This document shows, in pieces, positions 48,571 through 57,527 of a stretch of 64,000 nt of DNA (position 1 is the first letter of the stretch; each line of letters begins with the position of its first letter). Location: the NCBI GenBank assembly GCA_021838445.1, contig JAKCDU010000007.1, forward strand, positions 46,970 through 110,969, in the 5' to 3' direction. The notes beneath the pieces were generated by a model. It was not told the DNA's origin, did no database searches, and saw only the letters and a program-made list of their open reading frames with translations. Both the position numbers and the translations under genes were made by a program. This DNA is from Actinomycetes bacterium. Lineage in GTDB: Bacteria > Actinomycetota > Acidimicrobiia > Acidimicrobiales > Palsa-688.

Positions 48571-49917
48571 TTGGGCACAGATATGACCGAGCCAGGTCCT
48601 GGAGTCCCGGGCCATCCCGGACCTCCCTTCTACGGAGGTCCCGACCGCCGCCCCCGCCCGCGGAGAGGTCCGCTCAGCGGGATTCGGATCGCCGACTTCT
48701 GCTGGATGGGAGTTGGATCCGTCGCCACCCGGCTCCTGGCCGATTTCGGGGCCGAGGTGATCAAGATCGAGGACCGCGCCCGGATCGACATGCCCCGGCG
48801 GCTTCCCTTGTACAAGGACCAGGTTCGCAGCTTCGGCCAAGAAGTGTCGGATCCCGACCCCGACCGCGGCGGCCTGTTCAACAACTACAGCCGCAACAAG
48901 CTCGGGGTCACCATAAATCTGCGGACCCGGGAGGGCCGCGAACTGGCCGAGAGGCTCATCTCGGTCAGTTCGGTGGTGACCGAGAACTTCGCCCCGGGCG
49001 TGATGGAGCGTTGGGGCTTCATCTACGAGCGTCTGCGCGAGTTGGTCCCTGACGTGATCTACGCCCGCATGAGCGGATACGGGCACTCCGGGCCCCACCA
49101 GCATTATCGCAGCTACGGTCCGGTGGTTCAGGCGGCCAGTGGGCTTTCCTATGTCGCCGGTCTACCGGGACGGGAGCCTTCCGGGTGGGGACTCTCCTAC
49201 ATGGACAATATGGCGGCCTATTACAACTCGGCAGCCCTGTTGATGGCCATCTGGAAGAGGCAGAGCGACGGATTGGGCACCGAGATCGACGTGGCCGCGG
49301 TGGAGCTCGGCGTCACCCTGCTCGGGCCCATACTCCTCGATGTCACCGTCAATGGGCACACCACGAGGCGCCCTGACTATCCCACGGGTAATCGCCTCGA
49401 GCACCCCAATGCGGCCCCCCACGGTGTCTATCCCTGCGCCGGTGAAGACCGATGGGTGGCCATCGCCGTCTTCGACGACTCTGAGTGGCGCCGGCTCGTA
49501 GAAGCCATCGGGCATCCCGCATGGACCGATCTCGACATCTTCTCCTCGCAGGACCTCCGCCACGCCCACCAGGATGAGCTCGACGAGCATCTGTCGCTCT
49601 GGACGAGCCGGTACGACCCCATAGAGGCGATGGAGCTGCTCGAGGCGCGGGGAGTGAAGGCCGGTGCCGTGCAGAACCCACAGGACCTCAACGAACGAGA
49701 CCCGCAGCTCTCCATGCGTGGAACCTTCTTCGAGATGGACCATCCGGTGATAGGTCCAGCCCGCTTCGAGGGTTTCCCGGCGTTGATGTCGGGGGACCAT
49801 CCTGATCACTGGCGGTCCGCACCCCTCGTCGGCGAGGACAATGACTACGTCTTCGGCGAGATCCTCGGCCTCAGCGAGCAGGAGCGGGCGGGCTTGCTCG
49901 ACGCCGGAGTGATCTGA
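48571..49917 (+). CDS. CaiB/BaiF class III CoA-transferase, subunit 1
   Basis: GIRIADFCWMGVGSVATRLLADFGAEVIKIEDRARIDMPRR; NNYSRNKLGVTINLRTREGRELAERLISVSSVVTENFAPGVMERWG. Confidence 0.93.
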   Translation: MGTDMTEPGPGVPGHPGPPFYGGPDRRPRPRRGPLSGIRIADFCWMGVGSVATRLLADFGAEVIKIEDRARIDMPRRLPLYKDQVRSFGQEVSDPDPDRGGLFNNYSRNKLGVTINLRTREGRELAERLISVSSVVTENFAPGVMERWGFIYERLRELVPDVIYARMSGYGHSGPHQHYRSYGPVVQAASGLSYVAGLPGREPSGWGLSYMDNMAAYYNSAALLMAIWKRQSDGLGTEIDVAAVELGVTLLGPILLDVTVNGHTTRRPDYPTGNRLEHPNAAPHGVYPCAGEDRWVAIAVFDDSEWRRLVEAIGHPAWTDLDIFSSQDLRHAHQDELDEHLSLWTSRYDPIEAMELLEARGVKAGAVQNPQDLNERDPQLSMRGTFFEMDHPVIGPARFEGFPALMSGDHPDHWRSAPLVGEDNDYVFGEILGLSEQERAGLLDAGVI

Positions 49918-49919
49918 CC

Positions 49920-51110
49920 GTGACCATTTGCTCCGGGCTCAAAGTGGTGGAGATAGCCTCCGATCCCGCCGGCGAGATGGCCGGGCGGCTGCTTGGTCAG
50001 TACGGCGCCGATCTGATCAAGGTCGAGCCGCCCGAAGGGTCACCGACCCGGCGAATAGGTCCCTACGCCGGAGGTGATGCCAGCCCCAACGCCAGCCTCA
50101 CCTATTGGTACTACAACACCTGTAAGCGCAGCGTCGTGCTGGACCTACCAACCGAGTCGGCGTCCCTGGACCACCTCCTCACGGTCGCCGACGTCCTGAT
50201 CGTCGCCGCGTCGCTGAGCCAGCAGGAGCACCTCGGCCTCGACCTCGAAGCTCTCGCCGGAAAGCACCCCAGGCTGATCGTCGTCTCGGTGACCCCGTTC
50301 GGCCGTATCGGCCCCTGGTCCCGCTACGAGACCTCCGATCTGGTCAGCCTGGCGGCTGGGGGACTCCTGAACAGCTGCGGTTACGACGACCACTCGATTC
50401 CACCCATCAGGCCAGCCGAGAACCAGGCCTACCACGTGGCCGCCAGTTTCGCCCTCATCTCGATCTTCCTCGCTCTGATCACTCGTACCCGCTCCGGTTC
50501 AGGCCAGATCATCGACCTCTCGGTCCACGACGCCGTGGCCGTCAGCCCCGAGCTGGCCAATCCCTACTGGTTCTATCCCAGGGCTCTGGTCCACAGGCAG
50601 ACGTGTCGGCATGCCCAGCCGACCCCGACGCAGCCGGCGATCTTCCCGACCCTCGACGGCCGCTACGTCTATTTCACCCTGATCCTCGCCGACGCCAAGC
50701 CCTGGCAGAGCCTCGTCGAATGGATGGACAGCATGGGACTGGCGGCCGACCTCACCGAGCCCGAATACGGGGCCCTCAGCCATCGCCAGGCCAACTTCCC
50801 CCACATCCAGCAGATGCTCGAGTCTTTCTTCCTCGTCCAAGAGGCCGGCTCGGCCTACCACGAGGGCCAAGCCCGGGGCCTGCCCATCGCCGTGATCAAT
50901 TCGCCCGATGACGTCCTTCTGGACGAGCATCTCCTGGCTCGCCGGTTCTTCGAGGACGTGACCCACCGTGATCACTCATCCGCCACCTACCCGGGGGCCC
51001 CGATACGCTTCTCGTCGCACCCCTATGCCGGCCAGGTCGCGGCACCTGACCTCGGATCCACCCACGTGGGCGATCTGCTTCCGCCCGCCCCGCCCGCCAT
51101 CGGCACCTGA
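49920..51110 (+). CDS. CaiB/BaiF class III CoA-transferase, subunit 2
   Basis: GLKVVEIASDPAGEMAGRLLGQYGADLIKVEPPEGSPTRRIGPYAGG; 2-bp gap after the upstream CoA-transferase stop. Confidence 0.93.
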   Translation: MTICSGLKVVEIASDPAGEMAGRLLGQYGADLIKVEPPEGSPTRRIGPYAGGDASPNASLTYWYYNTCKRSVVLDLPTESASLDHLLTVADVLIVAASLSQQEHLGLDLEALAGKHPRLIVVSVTPFGRIGPWSRYETSDLVSLAAGGLLNSCGYDDHSIPPIRPAENQAYHVAASFALISIFLALITRTRSGSGQIIDLSVHDAVAVSPELANPYWFYPRALVHRQTCRHAQPTPTQPAIFPTLDGRYVYFTLILADAKPWQSLVEWMDSMGLAADLTEPEYGALSHRQANFPHIQQMLESFFLVQEAGSAYHEGQARGLPIAVINSPDDVLLDEHLLARRFFEDVTHRDHSSATYPGAPIRFSSHPYAGQVAAPDLGSTHVGDLLPPAPPAIGT

Positions 51111-51154
51111 GCGCGGCCGGGGCCGGCTGGGCCACGCCGACCCGGGGACTAAGC

Positions 51155-51172
51155 TAACTGCTCGGTCAGTTA
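51155..51172. promoter_or_regulatory. Island palindrome motif, site J: TAACTGCTCGGTCAGTTA
   Basis: Best palindrome of the set: perfect 6-bp arms TAACTG/CAGTTA; 29 bp upstream of SDR start. Confidence 0.65.
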
Positions 51173-51201
51173 CCCGATCTCGCTGGACATAGGGGGTCCT
51201 C

Positions 51202-51951
51202 ATGAATTTGCACGGCAAGGTACTGTTCGCGACCGGAGGCGCCAGCGGGCTCGGCGCAGCTACCGCTCGAAGGTTCGTAGCCGAAGGAGGGTCGGCGGCC
51301 ATCGTCGACCTCGACGGGGATCGAGCCAGGGCCATCGCCGCCGAGCTGGACAGGGCCGTGGGCCTCCAGGCCGACGTCTCCAATGAGGCGTCGGTGCAGG
51401 CCGCGCTCGAGGAGGCGCGATCGCATCTCGGCCCCGTCGACTCCATCTTCAATGCCGCCGGACATGCGGAGTTCGGGATGGTCGAAGACTGGTCGTTCGA
51501 CCGTTGGTCGAGAATGCTCGACGTGCACGCCGGGGGGACCTTCCTCGTCTGCAAGCACGCGGTCGCGCAGATGAGGGAGAAGGGCGGTGGCTCGATAGTC
51601 AACGTCGCATCGGTGGCCGCCCTGGTCGGCTCCCACCGCAACGCCGTCTACGGAGCGGCCAAGGGCGCGATCGTCTCCTTCACCCGCCAGCTGGCAGCCG
51701 ACTGGGCCCCTGCCATCCGGGTGAACGCAATTGCACCGGGGCGGATCCGAACCGGTATGACCGAGCCGATCATGTTGGAGAGAGGCGGAACCCTGGAGAA
51801 GGGGGCCGAGCTGTTCGGCGCCTCCAACCTCCAGAAGCGAGTGGGCGAGCCCGAAGAGATCGCCGGGCCAGCCTGCTTCCTGCTCTCCGACGACGCCAGT
51901 TTCGTGACGGGGACCGTCATGGTCGTCGACGGAGGAGAGACGGCGATCTAG
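51202..51951 (+). CDS. SDR family oxidoreductase
   Basis: VLFATGGASGLGAATARRFVAEGGSAAIVDLDGDRA; YGAAKGAIVSFTRQLAADWA. Confidence 0.93.
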   Translation: MNLHGKVLFATGGASGLGAATARRFVAEGGSAAIVDLDGDRARAIAAELDRAVGLQADVSNEASVQAALEEARSHLGPVDSIFNAAGHAEFGMVEDWSFDRWSRMLDVHAGGTFLVCKHAVAQMREKGGGSIVNVASVAALVGSHRNAVYGAAKGAIVSFTRQLAADWAPAIRVNAIAPGRIRTGMTEPIMLERGGTLEKGAELFGASNLQKRVGEPEEIAGPACFLLSDDASFVTGTVMVVDGGETAI

Positions 51952-52418
51952 GAGAAGCCCGGAATACCGTTGGGGGGGAATGCTCCGAAGTCGGCCGGGG
52001 GCATCTCGGCCCGATAGGTGACGGTGAAGTTGCGCTCGGCGAAATACCACCGTGTCCCGTCGTGGGTGTACCGGTCCCGGTAGCACCCGACCACCAGGGT
52101 GTTCGCCCCGTCCTTGCACCCGAGCTCCCAGATGGTCCACCGCCCCGCCGAACCATCCGGTGTTACGCGCCCGTGGGCCACCATCTGGATCACGTGCTCG
52201 TAGGCGCTCATGGCATCCCGCCAGAGGGCCACGATGGCCGGCCGCCCCTCCACCCGTGCTCGTCCCAGATCCCAGACGGCGTCCGCATGCCACGTCGCGG
52301 CCCACCGCTCCTCATCGCGGGTGTTCACGGCGTCGGCATAGGCGTCGACCAGGTCGCGCACTTCCACCCGGGCCAGAGCTGGGGACAGACGCCGATCGCC
52401 TACCTGTTCGCCCATCAC
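51948..52418 (-). CDS. SnoaL/NTF2-like family protein
   Basis: LARVEVRDLVDAYADAVNTRDEERWAATWHADAVWDLGRARVEGRPAIVALWRDAM. Confidence 0.87.
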   Translation of the reverse strand: MMGEQVGDRRLSPALARVEVRDLVDAYADAVNTRDEERWAATWHADAVWDLGRARVEGRPAIVALWRDAMSAYEHVIQMVAHGRVTPDGSAGRWTIWELGCKDGANTLVVGCYRDRYTHDGTRWYFAERNFTVTYRAEMPPADFGAFPPNGIPGFS

Positions 52419-52455
52419 CGACGCCCACCCACGACCGAGTACGGGCCCACTGACC

Positions 52456-53502
52456 TCATCCCGACGATGGTACTCCCGCCACTTCGACGGCCTCGTCGTC
52501 GGAGTGGGAGTCGCCGTGATCGGTGGGGGGGGCGAGGCTGCGCCGGGCGGCTGAGGTTCTTTGCCGCCACACCGCGAACCCGACCGCAGCGATCAGGGCT
52601 ACGCCGTTGAACATGTCGTTCAGCCACTGCACGCCCGTCACCAACTGCAGGCCCTTCACCCCGGTCGCCAGGACGTACACCGCGAGCATGGTTCCCCAGA
52701 CGTTGAAGCGGCCCGGTCTGATCTGCGTGGACCCGAGGAAGGCGGCGGCGAACGCCGGCAGGAGCAGGGTGCTACCGAAGGTCAAGGATGGTCCAGAAAG
52801 AGACCCGTAGAGCACGCCCGCGACCCCAGAGACCGTGGCCGAGATGATGAGCGAGAGCCACGTCCACATATCGACCCGCACCCCGGCCAGGCGGGCGGCC
52901 TCGAGGTTGCCTCCGGTGGCGTGCAGGTATCGCCCGGCCGGGGTGTGGTCGAGCAGCCACCAGAAGAACACCGCCAGGATGATCAGGTAAAGCACCACGA
53001 TCTGGAAGCCCCCAACGGTCCGCTGGGTCAGGCTGTTCCACGCCGACGCGGTGGGCGGCAGCGGCTGGCTCTGGCCGGAGACGATGCTCTGGATCGCCGC
53101 AATCACCGTGGCCATACCGAGCGTGGCGATGAAGGAACTGATCCGCAGTTTCACCACGATGAAGCCGTTGACCACGCCGACGCCGAAGGTCACGAGCACG
53201 GCGATGATCATCGCCGGCCACATGTTCCAGTGATGAGTGGTCTGCAACCAGGTCACCACGATCGTCGACAGGTTGATGGTGGCACCTATGGACAAGTCGA
53301 AGGCCCCGGTAGCCAGCGGCACCAGCACCGCTATCGCCAGCATGGCGGCGATCGCCTGGGACGAGGCCACCGAGTGCAGCGTGGCCTTCGTCAGGAACAG
53401 ATGCGGCTTCCAGACCCCGAAGATCAGGATGAACAGGGCCCACAGGTACACGCCGCTGAACCGCTCCAAACCCAGGTTCAGGGATCTGCGCCGTTCGCTC
53501 AT
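52456..53502 (-). CDS. CUT2-type (RbsC-like) ABC transporter permease
   Basis: IAVLVPLATGAFDLSIGATINLSTIVVTWLQ; multiple TM segments; next to ATPase and binding protein. Confidence 0.92.
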   Translation of the reverse strand: MSERRRSLNLGLERFSGVYLWALFILIFGVWKPHLFLTKATLHSVASSQAIAAMLAIAVLVPLATGAFDLSIGATINLSTIVVTWLQTTHHWNMWPAMIIAVLVTFGVGVVNGFIVVKLRISSFIATLGMATVIAAIQSIVSGQSQPLPPTASAWNSLTQRTVGGFQIVVLYLIILAVFFWWLLDHTPAGRYLHATGGNLEAARLAGVRVDMWTWLSLIISATVSGVAGVLYGSLSGPSLTFGSTLLLPAFAAAFLGSTQIRPGRFNVWGTMLAVYVLATGVKGLQLVTGVQWLNDMFNGVALIAAVGFAVWRQRTSAARRSLAPPTDHGDSHSDDEAVEVAGVPSSG

Positions 53503-55076
53503 ACTCCGGCTACCTCCTCGTCTGCACCAAGCGCGTGGTGTGAGATTGCTGCAACATTGATCTCGTCACCCTGCAGGCGGGCCACGATTCGGCCGCCTCG
53601 GATGACGAGCACTCGGTGGCTCAGAGCGACCAGTTCGTCGACGTCGGATGAGCTGATTATCACGGCCGCACCATTGGCGGCGGCGTCGAGCAGTTGGCGA
53701 TGCAGTGCCGCCTTGGCTCCGATGTCGACACCTTGGGTCGGCTCGTCCAGTAGGAACACCTTCGGGCTGCGTCTGAGCCACTTCCCGAAGAGGATCTTCT
53801 GCTGGTTACCCCCGGAGAAGGTCATGAGGGGGGCTTCGATCCCCTCCGCCGGGCGCACCGCCAGGCGACCGAACCAGGACTTGGTCTCGGCCGTCTCGCC
53901 GCGCCGCCTGAGGAGGCCTCTCTGCCAGAAGGGCGCCAGATCCGTAACCGTGAGGTTCTCCCGGGCCGAGAACTCCATGAGGCCGCCCTGCGTCTTGCGC
54001 TCCGGCGGCAAATAGCCGACACCGGCGTCCATCGCTTCCCTCGGGCGGTAGGACCGTACCTGTACGTCTCCGACGCGCACGGTACCGCCCCGGCGCTCGG
54101 TCGCCCCGAAGATCGCCCCGAGGATGACCTCCCGCCCGGACCCGGTGATACCCGCGACCCCTACGATGTCGCCCGGCCGAACCTCGAACGAGACATTCCT
54201 GAGTGGTCCCGCCTCGAGGTTGTGGACACGGAGCACTGCATCACCGCCCTCGGAGTGGAGGGCTTGCGAGGCCGCCCGCACCTCGTCGAGCTCGGTGCCT
54301 ATGAGCAGTGATACGAGCTTCCTCCGGTCGAGCGACGACACGGGGAAGGTCCCCACTTTGCGTCCGTCGCGCAGCACGGTGGCATTGTCGGCCAGACCGA
54401 ACACCTCGTCGAGGCGGTGGGTCACATACAGGATGCCCACCCCCCGAGCCGCCACCCGCCCGACGATGTCCAGCAGGTGGTCCACCTCGTTCTCGGGCAA
54501 TGTGGCCGTCGGTTCGTCCAGGACCAGGAGCCTCACCTCGCGGGTGTCCCGGCCGAACTGACGAAGCGCACGAGCGACAGCGACACCGGTCCGTTGAGCA
54601 GGCGACAGCATGCCGACCGGCATAGCGAGGTCGACATCGAGTCCGACCCGGGCCAGATCGCTGCTGGCCAACTGCTTGGCCGACCTCGACCTTATGGTCC
54701 CCCACCGGGTCGGGAAGCCCCCGTTGAGCGAGAGATTGTCGAGGACCGACGAGGTCGGGATGAGAGCGAGGTCCTGGTGGACGAATCGGCAACCCAGGTG
54801 GTACGACGTCTCCGGCGAGCCGAACTCCAGCGGGTGCGAGTCGATCAGGACCCGCCCCCCCGGATCCGGCACGTGGTAGCCGGAGAGAATCTTGATCAGG
54901 GTCGACTTCCCGGACCCGTTCTCGCCGAGCAGGGCGTGGACCTCGCCGGCTGCGATCTCGAGGTCCACGCGGTCCAAGGCCAACGACCCGGCAAAGGTCT
55001 TGGACAGTCCCTGCACGGACAGAGCACAGCGGGGGGCCTCCCCGCTGTGCTCCTCACCGGTCAACCCACTTGCCAC
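53499..55076 (-). CDS. CUT2-type (RbsA-like) ABC transporter ATP-binding protein, two ABC domains
   Basis: Walker A GENGSGKSTL, second-domain GVAGITGSGREVILGAIFG, FSGGNQQKILFGKWL signature, LLDEPTQGVDIGAK. Confidence 0.94.
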   Translation of the reverse strand: MASGLTGEEHSGEAPRCALSVQGLSKTFAGSLALDRVDLEIAAGEVHALLGENGSGKSTLIKILSGYHVPDPGGRVLIDSHPLEFGSPETSYHLGCRFVHQDLALIPTSSVLDNLSLNGGFPTRWGTIRSRSAKQLASSDLARVGLDVDLAMPVGMLSPAQRTGVAVARALRQFGRDTREVRLLVLDEPTATLPENEVDHLLDIVGRVAARGVGILYVTHRLDEVFGLADNATVLRDGRKVGTFPVSSLDRRKLVSLLIGTELDEVRAASQALHSEGGDAVLRVHNLEAGPLRNVSFEVRPGDIVGVAGITGSGREVILGAIFGATERRGGTVRVGDVQVRSYRPREAMDAGVGYLPPERKTQGGLMEFSARENLTVTDLAPFWQRGLLRRRGETAETKSWFGRLAVRPAEGIEAPLMTFSGGNQQKILFGKWLRRSPKVFLLDEPTQGVDIGAKAALHRQLLDAAANGAAVIISSSDVDELVALSHRVLVIRGGRIVARLQGDEINVAAISHHALGADEEVAGV

Positions 55077-56278
55077 AGGGTCTTGAACTGTTGTCCGTAG
55101 TCCGTCGGATAGTTGAACGAGTTGGCCGGCTGGATGTTGTCAGCCGTCATCGTCTGCTTGGTCAGCAGCTGGCTCGGCAGGCCGCCGTCTTCGATATCCA
55201 CCACCGGCATTTTCTCGAGGTTGCGCAGGGCGGCATCCACCATCAGCCACCCGGAGTAGATGGTCGCCAAGGCCGTGAAGGCCTTCAGGTCGCCACCCGA
55301 GAGGATGTTGCTCTCGTTGGCCACGTCGGCGCCGATACCGGTGATCTTGACCTTGCCGCTCAGCCCGGCCGCCGCCAGAGCCGACGGAAGACCGTCAACG
55401 AAGGCACCGTCGACCACCGAGACATATTTGATCGAGGGGTCCTTCTGGAGGGCCGACACGATCAAAGAGTTGATCTGACCGGCGTCGACCTCAGGAATGG
55501 TGGCGTCGATGTTGGAGATGCTGCAGGCGCTGCAGGACTGCGACAGGGCCGCTTTGAAGGCCGTCGAGTACACCGCGAGCAACGGGAAGGAGGGGACCCC
55601 GACGAGCAGCACCTTGCCCGTCCCGTTGGAGTCGACCGTGATCCACGCCGCTATCTGCTTGGCTGCCTCGACCGTTCCCGACTGAGCGGCGATGTTGTAC
55701 GGAACCACCGGCGACGGTGTCGTCAGCGGACCCATGAAGGCCGGGATCAGGATCGCCCCCGCCTTCTGGTAAGCCGGGATCTCGCTCTGCCAAACCGCCT
55801 CGGGGAGTCCCGAGAACGCGACGGCCACAGGGTTGTACTGAAGGGCCTGCTGCAGCGCCGAGATGAGGGTGGCCGGGTTGGCGGACTGGAACGGGATGGT
55901 CTTGAGGTTCCAGCCGATGGCGTCGGTGGCGGCCTTGACGCCCGAGGCGATGTCGGTGCACTGGGACACCTCGCACTGCAGGAACACGAAGGTCTTGCCC
56001 GTCGGTGGCTTAGAAGCCAGCGGCGTGGTCAGCGGGATCTTGGTGGGAGCCTGCTCGGCTGCGGTGACGATCTGCTGAGCGGCAGCTACCTCGGCCGAGG
56101 CCCCCGATGACCCCGCAGTAGTCGCGGACGTCGATCCCCCACCGCTCGGCGCAACCGTGGTCGCGGTACTGGCGGGTGACTTCGACGAACTGCACGAGGC
56201 CAACGCACCCGCGATTGTGACTGCGGCCACACTCGCTGAAATGGTGCGTGCGGCCTTGGAGCCGAACCGATTGAACAT
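55061..56278 (-). CDS. CUT2-type substrate-binding lipoprotein
   Basis: MFNRFGSKAARTISASVAAVTIAGALASCSSSK signal peptide/lipobox, periplasmic-binding-protein-like body. Confidence 0.88.
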   Translation of the reverse strand: MFNRFGSKAARTISASVAAVTIAGALASCSSSKSPASTATTVAPSGGGSTSATTAGSSGASAEVAAAQQIVTAAEQAPTKIPLTTPLASKPPTGKTFVFLQCEVSQCTDIASGVKAATDAIGWNLKTIPFQSANPATLISALQQALQYNPVAVAFSGLPEAVWQSEIPAYQKAGAILIPAFMGPLTTPSPVVPYNIAAQSGTVEAAKQIAAWITVDSNGTGKVLLVGVPSFPLLAVYSTAFKAALSQSCSACSISNIDATIPEVDAGQINSLIVSALQKDPSIKYVSVVDGAFVDGLPSALAAAGLSGKVKITGIGADVANESNILSGGDLKAFTALATIYSGWLMVDAALRNLEKMPVVDIEDGGLPSQLLTKQTMTADNIQPANSFNYPTDYGQQFKTLWQVG

Positions 56279-56329
56279 TCCCCTGCACTCCCCCTTTAGA
56301 CCTGGCGAGATCTCCACCAGCGTCACAAT

Positions 56330-56347
56330 TAACTGACTGATTGATCA
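56330..56347. promoter_or_regulatory. Island palindrome motif, site K: TAACTGACTGATTGATCA
   Basis: Consensus match 51 bp upstream of the binding-protein start, heading the ABC operon. Confidence 0.5.
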
Positions 56348-56491
56348 TTCCACGCACGGGGACCGGGCACAAGCCTCGAGGCGAGACTTGTTGGTCGGCC
56401 AGCCGAGATGCGCAGAATTTCCTGCCTACAGCCGATTCAACCTATCCATTATAACCATTAGGATCAGGGAGCGCCGGCAGTTCGGCTCCGT

Positions 56492-57421
56492 TCAGACCTT
56501 CTCCCGAAGGCCCAGTTGCCGCTTGACCCACGATTCGAGATCGCCGTTGTAGCGATCGGCGAGCGCCGTGCCGGCGAACACGCCGACGCCATGAGGAGCA
56601 CCTGAGTAGACGTGTAGATCCGCAGCCACACCGGCCTCCATCAGCCGCATGGCGTAGAGGATGTCCTCGTCGCGGAAGCCGTCGGCCGTTCCGACGCACA
56701 CGTAGGCCGGCGGAAGTCCTGCCAGATCGTCGGCCCGAGCCGGCGCCGCATGGGCCGGCACCTCAGGGCTTCCGTAGAGGTCACCCAGATAGCAGCGCCA
56801 CCCGAACTCGTTGGAGTCCCGGTTCCAGATGGCCAACCCTTCGAGTTGGCTGGAGCCGGTGACCCGGCGGTCATCGAGCATCGGGCACTCGAGGAGCTGG
56901 AACATCAGTGGAATCTCCCCTCGGTCCCTGGCCAGGAGGGCGAGGGCGGCGGCCAAACCGCCGCCTGCACTGACTCCGGCGACAGCTATGCGCTCCGGGT
57001 CGACGCCGATCTCGACGTGGTGTTCCCGGACCCATCGCAATCCGGCGTAGCAGTCCTCCAAGGGCCCGGGAAAGGGCGTCTCGGGAGCCAGTCGGTACTC
57101 GACCGACACACCGACGATCTGCAGGCTCTGACACCACGCGTCGAATCGGGCGTCGTCCATGGTGTTGCTACCGATCACGTAGCCACCCCCGTGTATCGAG
57201 TAGATACAGGGCAGCAGGCCCGTGGCCCCGACCGGCCGGTGCACCCTGATGGTGACTCCGGTCTGGGCGTCGATCTCCAAGTCGGTCCGCTCCACCCGGT
57301 CCGAGAGCTCGGCTGGCGACCCGAAGTCGGTGGCTCGCAGGGTCGGGAGTGCTTCGGCATCCACCGTGCCGATCGGGATCATGGCGATCAGCCCGGCTAT
57401 CTCCTCATCGATCTCTACCAT
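56492..57421 (-). CDS. Alpha/beta hydrolase, hormone-sensitive-lipase-like
   Basis: YSIHGGGYVIGSNTMDD (HGGG oxyanion motif), VAGVSAGGGLAAALALLARDRG (GxSxGG). Confidence 0.94.
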   Translation of the reverse strand: MVEIDEEIAGLIAMIPIGTVDAEALPTLRATDFGSPAELSDRVERTDLEIDAQTGVTIRVHRPVGATGLLPCIYSIHGGGYVIGSNTMDDARFDAWCQSLQIVGVSVEYRLAPETPFPGPLEDCYAGLRWVREHHVEIGVDPERIAVAGVSAGGGLAAALALLARDRGEIPLMFQLLECPMLDDRRVTGSSQLEGLAIWNRDSNEFGWRCYLGDLYGSPEVPAHAAPARADDLAGLPPAYVCVGTADGFRDEDILYAMRLMEAGVAADLHVYSGAPHGVGVFAGTALADRYNGDLESWVKRQLGLREKV

Positions 57422-57527
57422 TGACTCCTGCTCCCCCGTGTTTCCTTGGACCTTGCCAAGGTTGACCGAACTCCCGCCCGGCGCCGCGTCGGGCGCGACA
57501 CCGGGATGCTGCGCAACCGGCCGGAGA

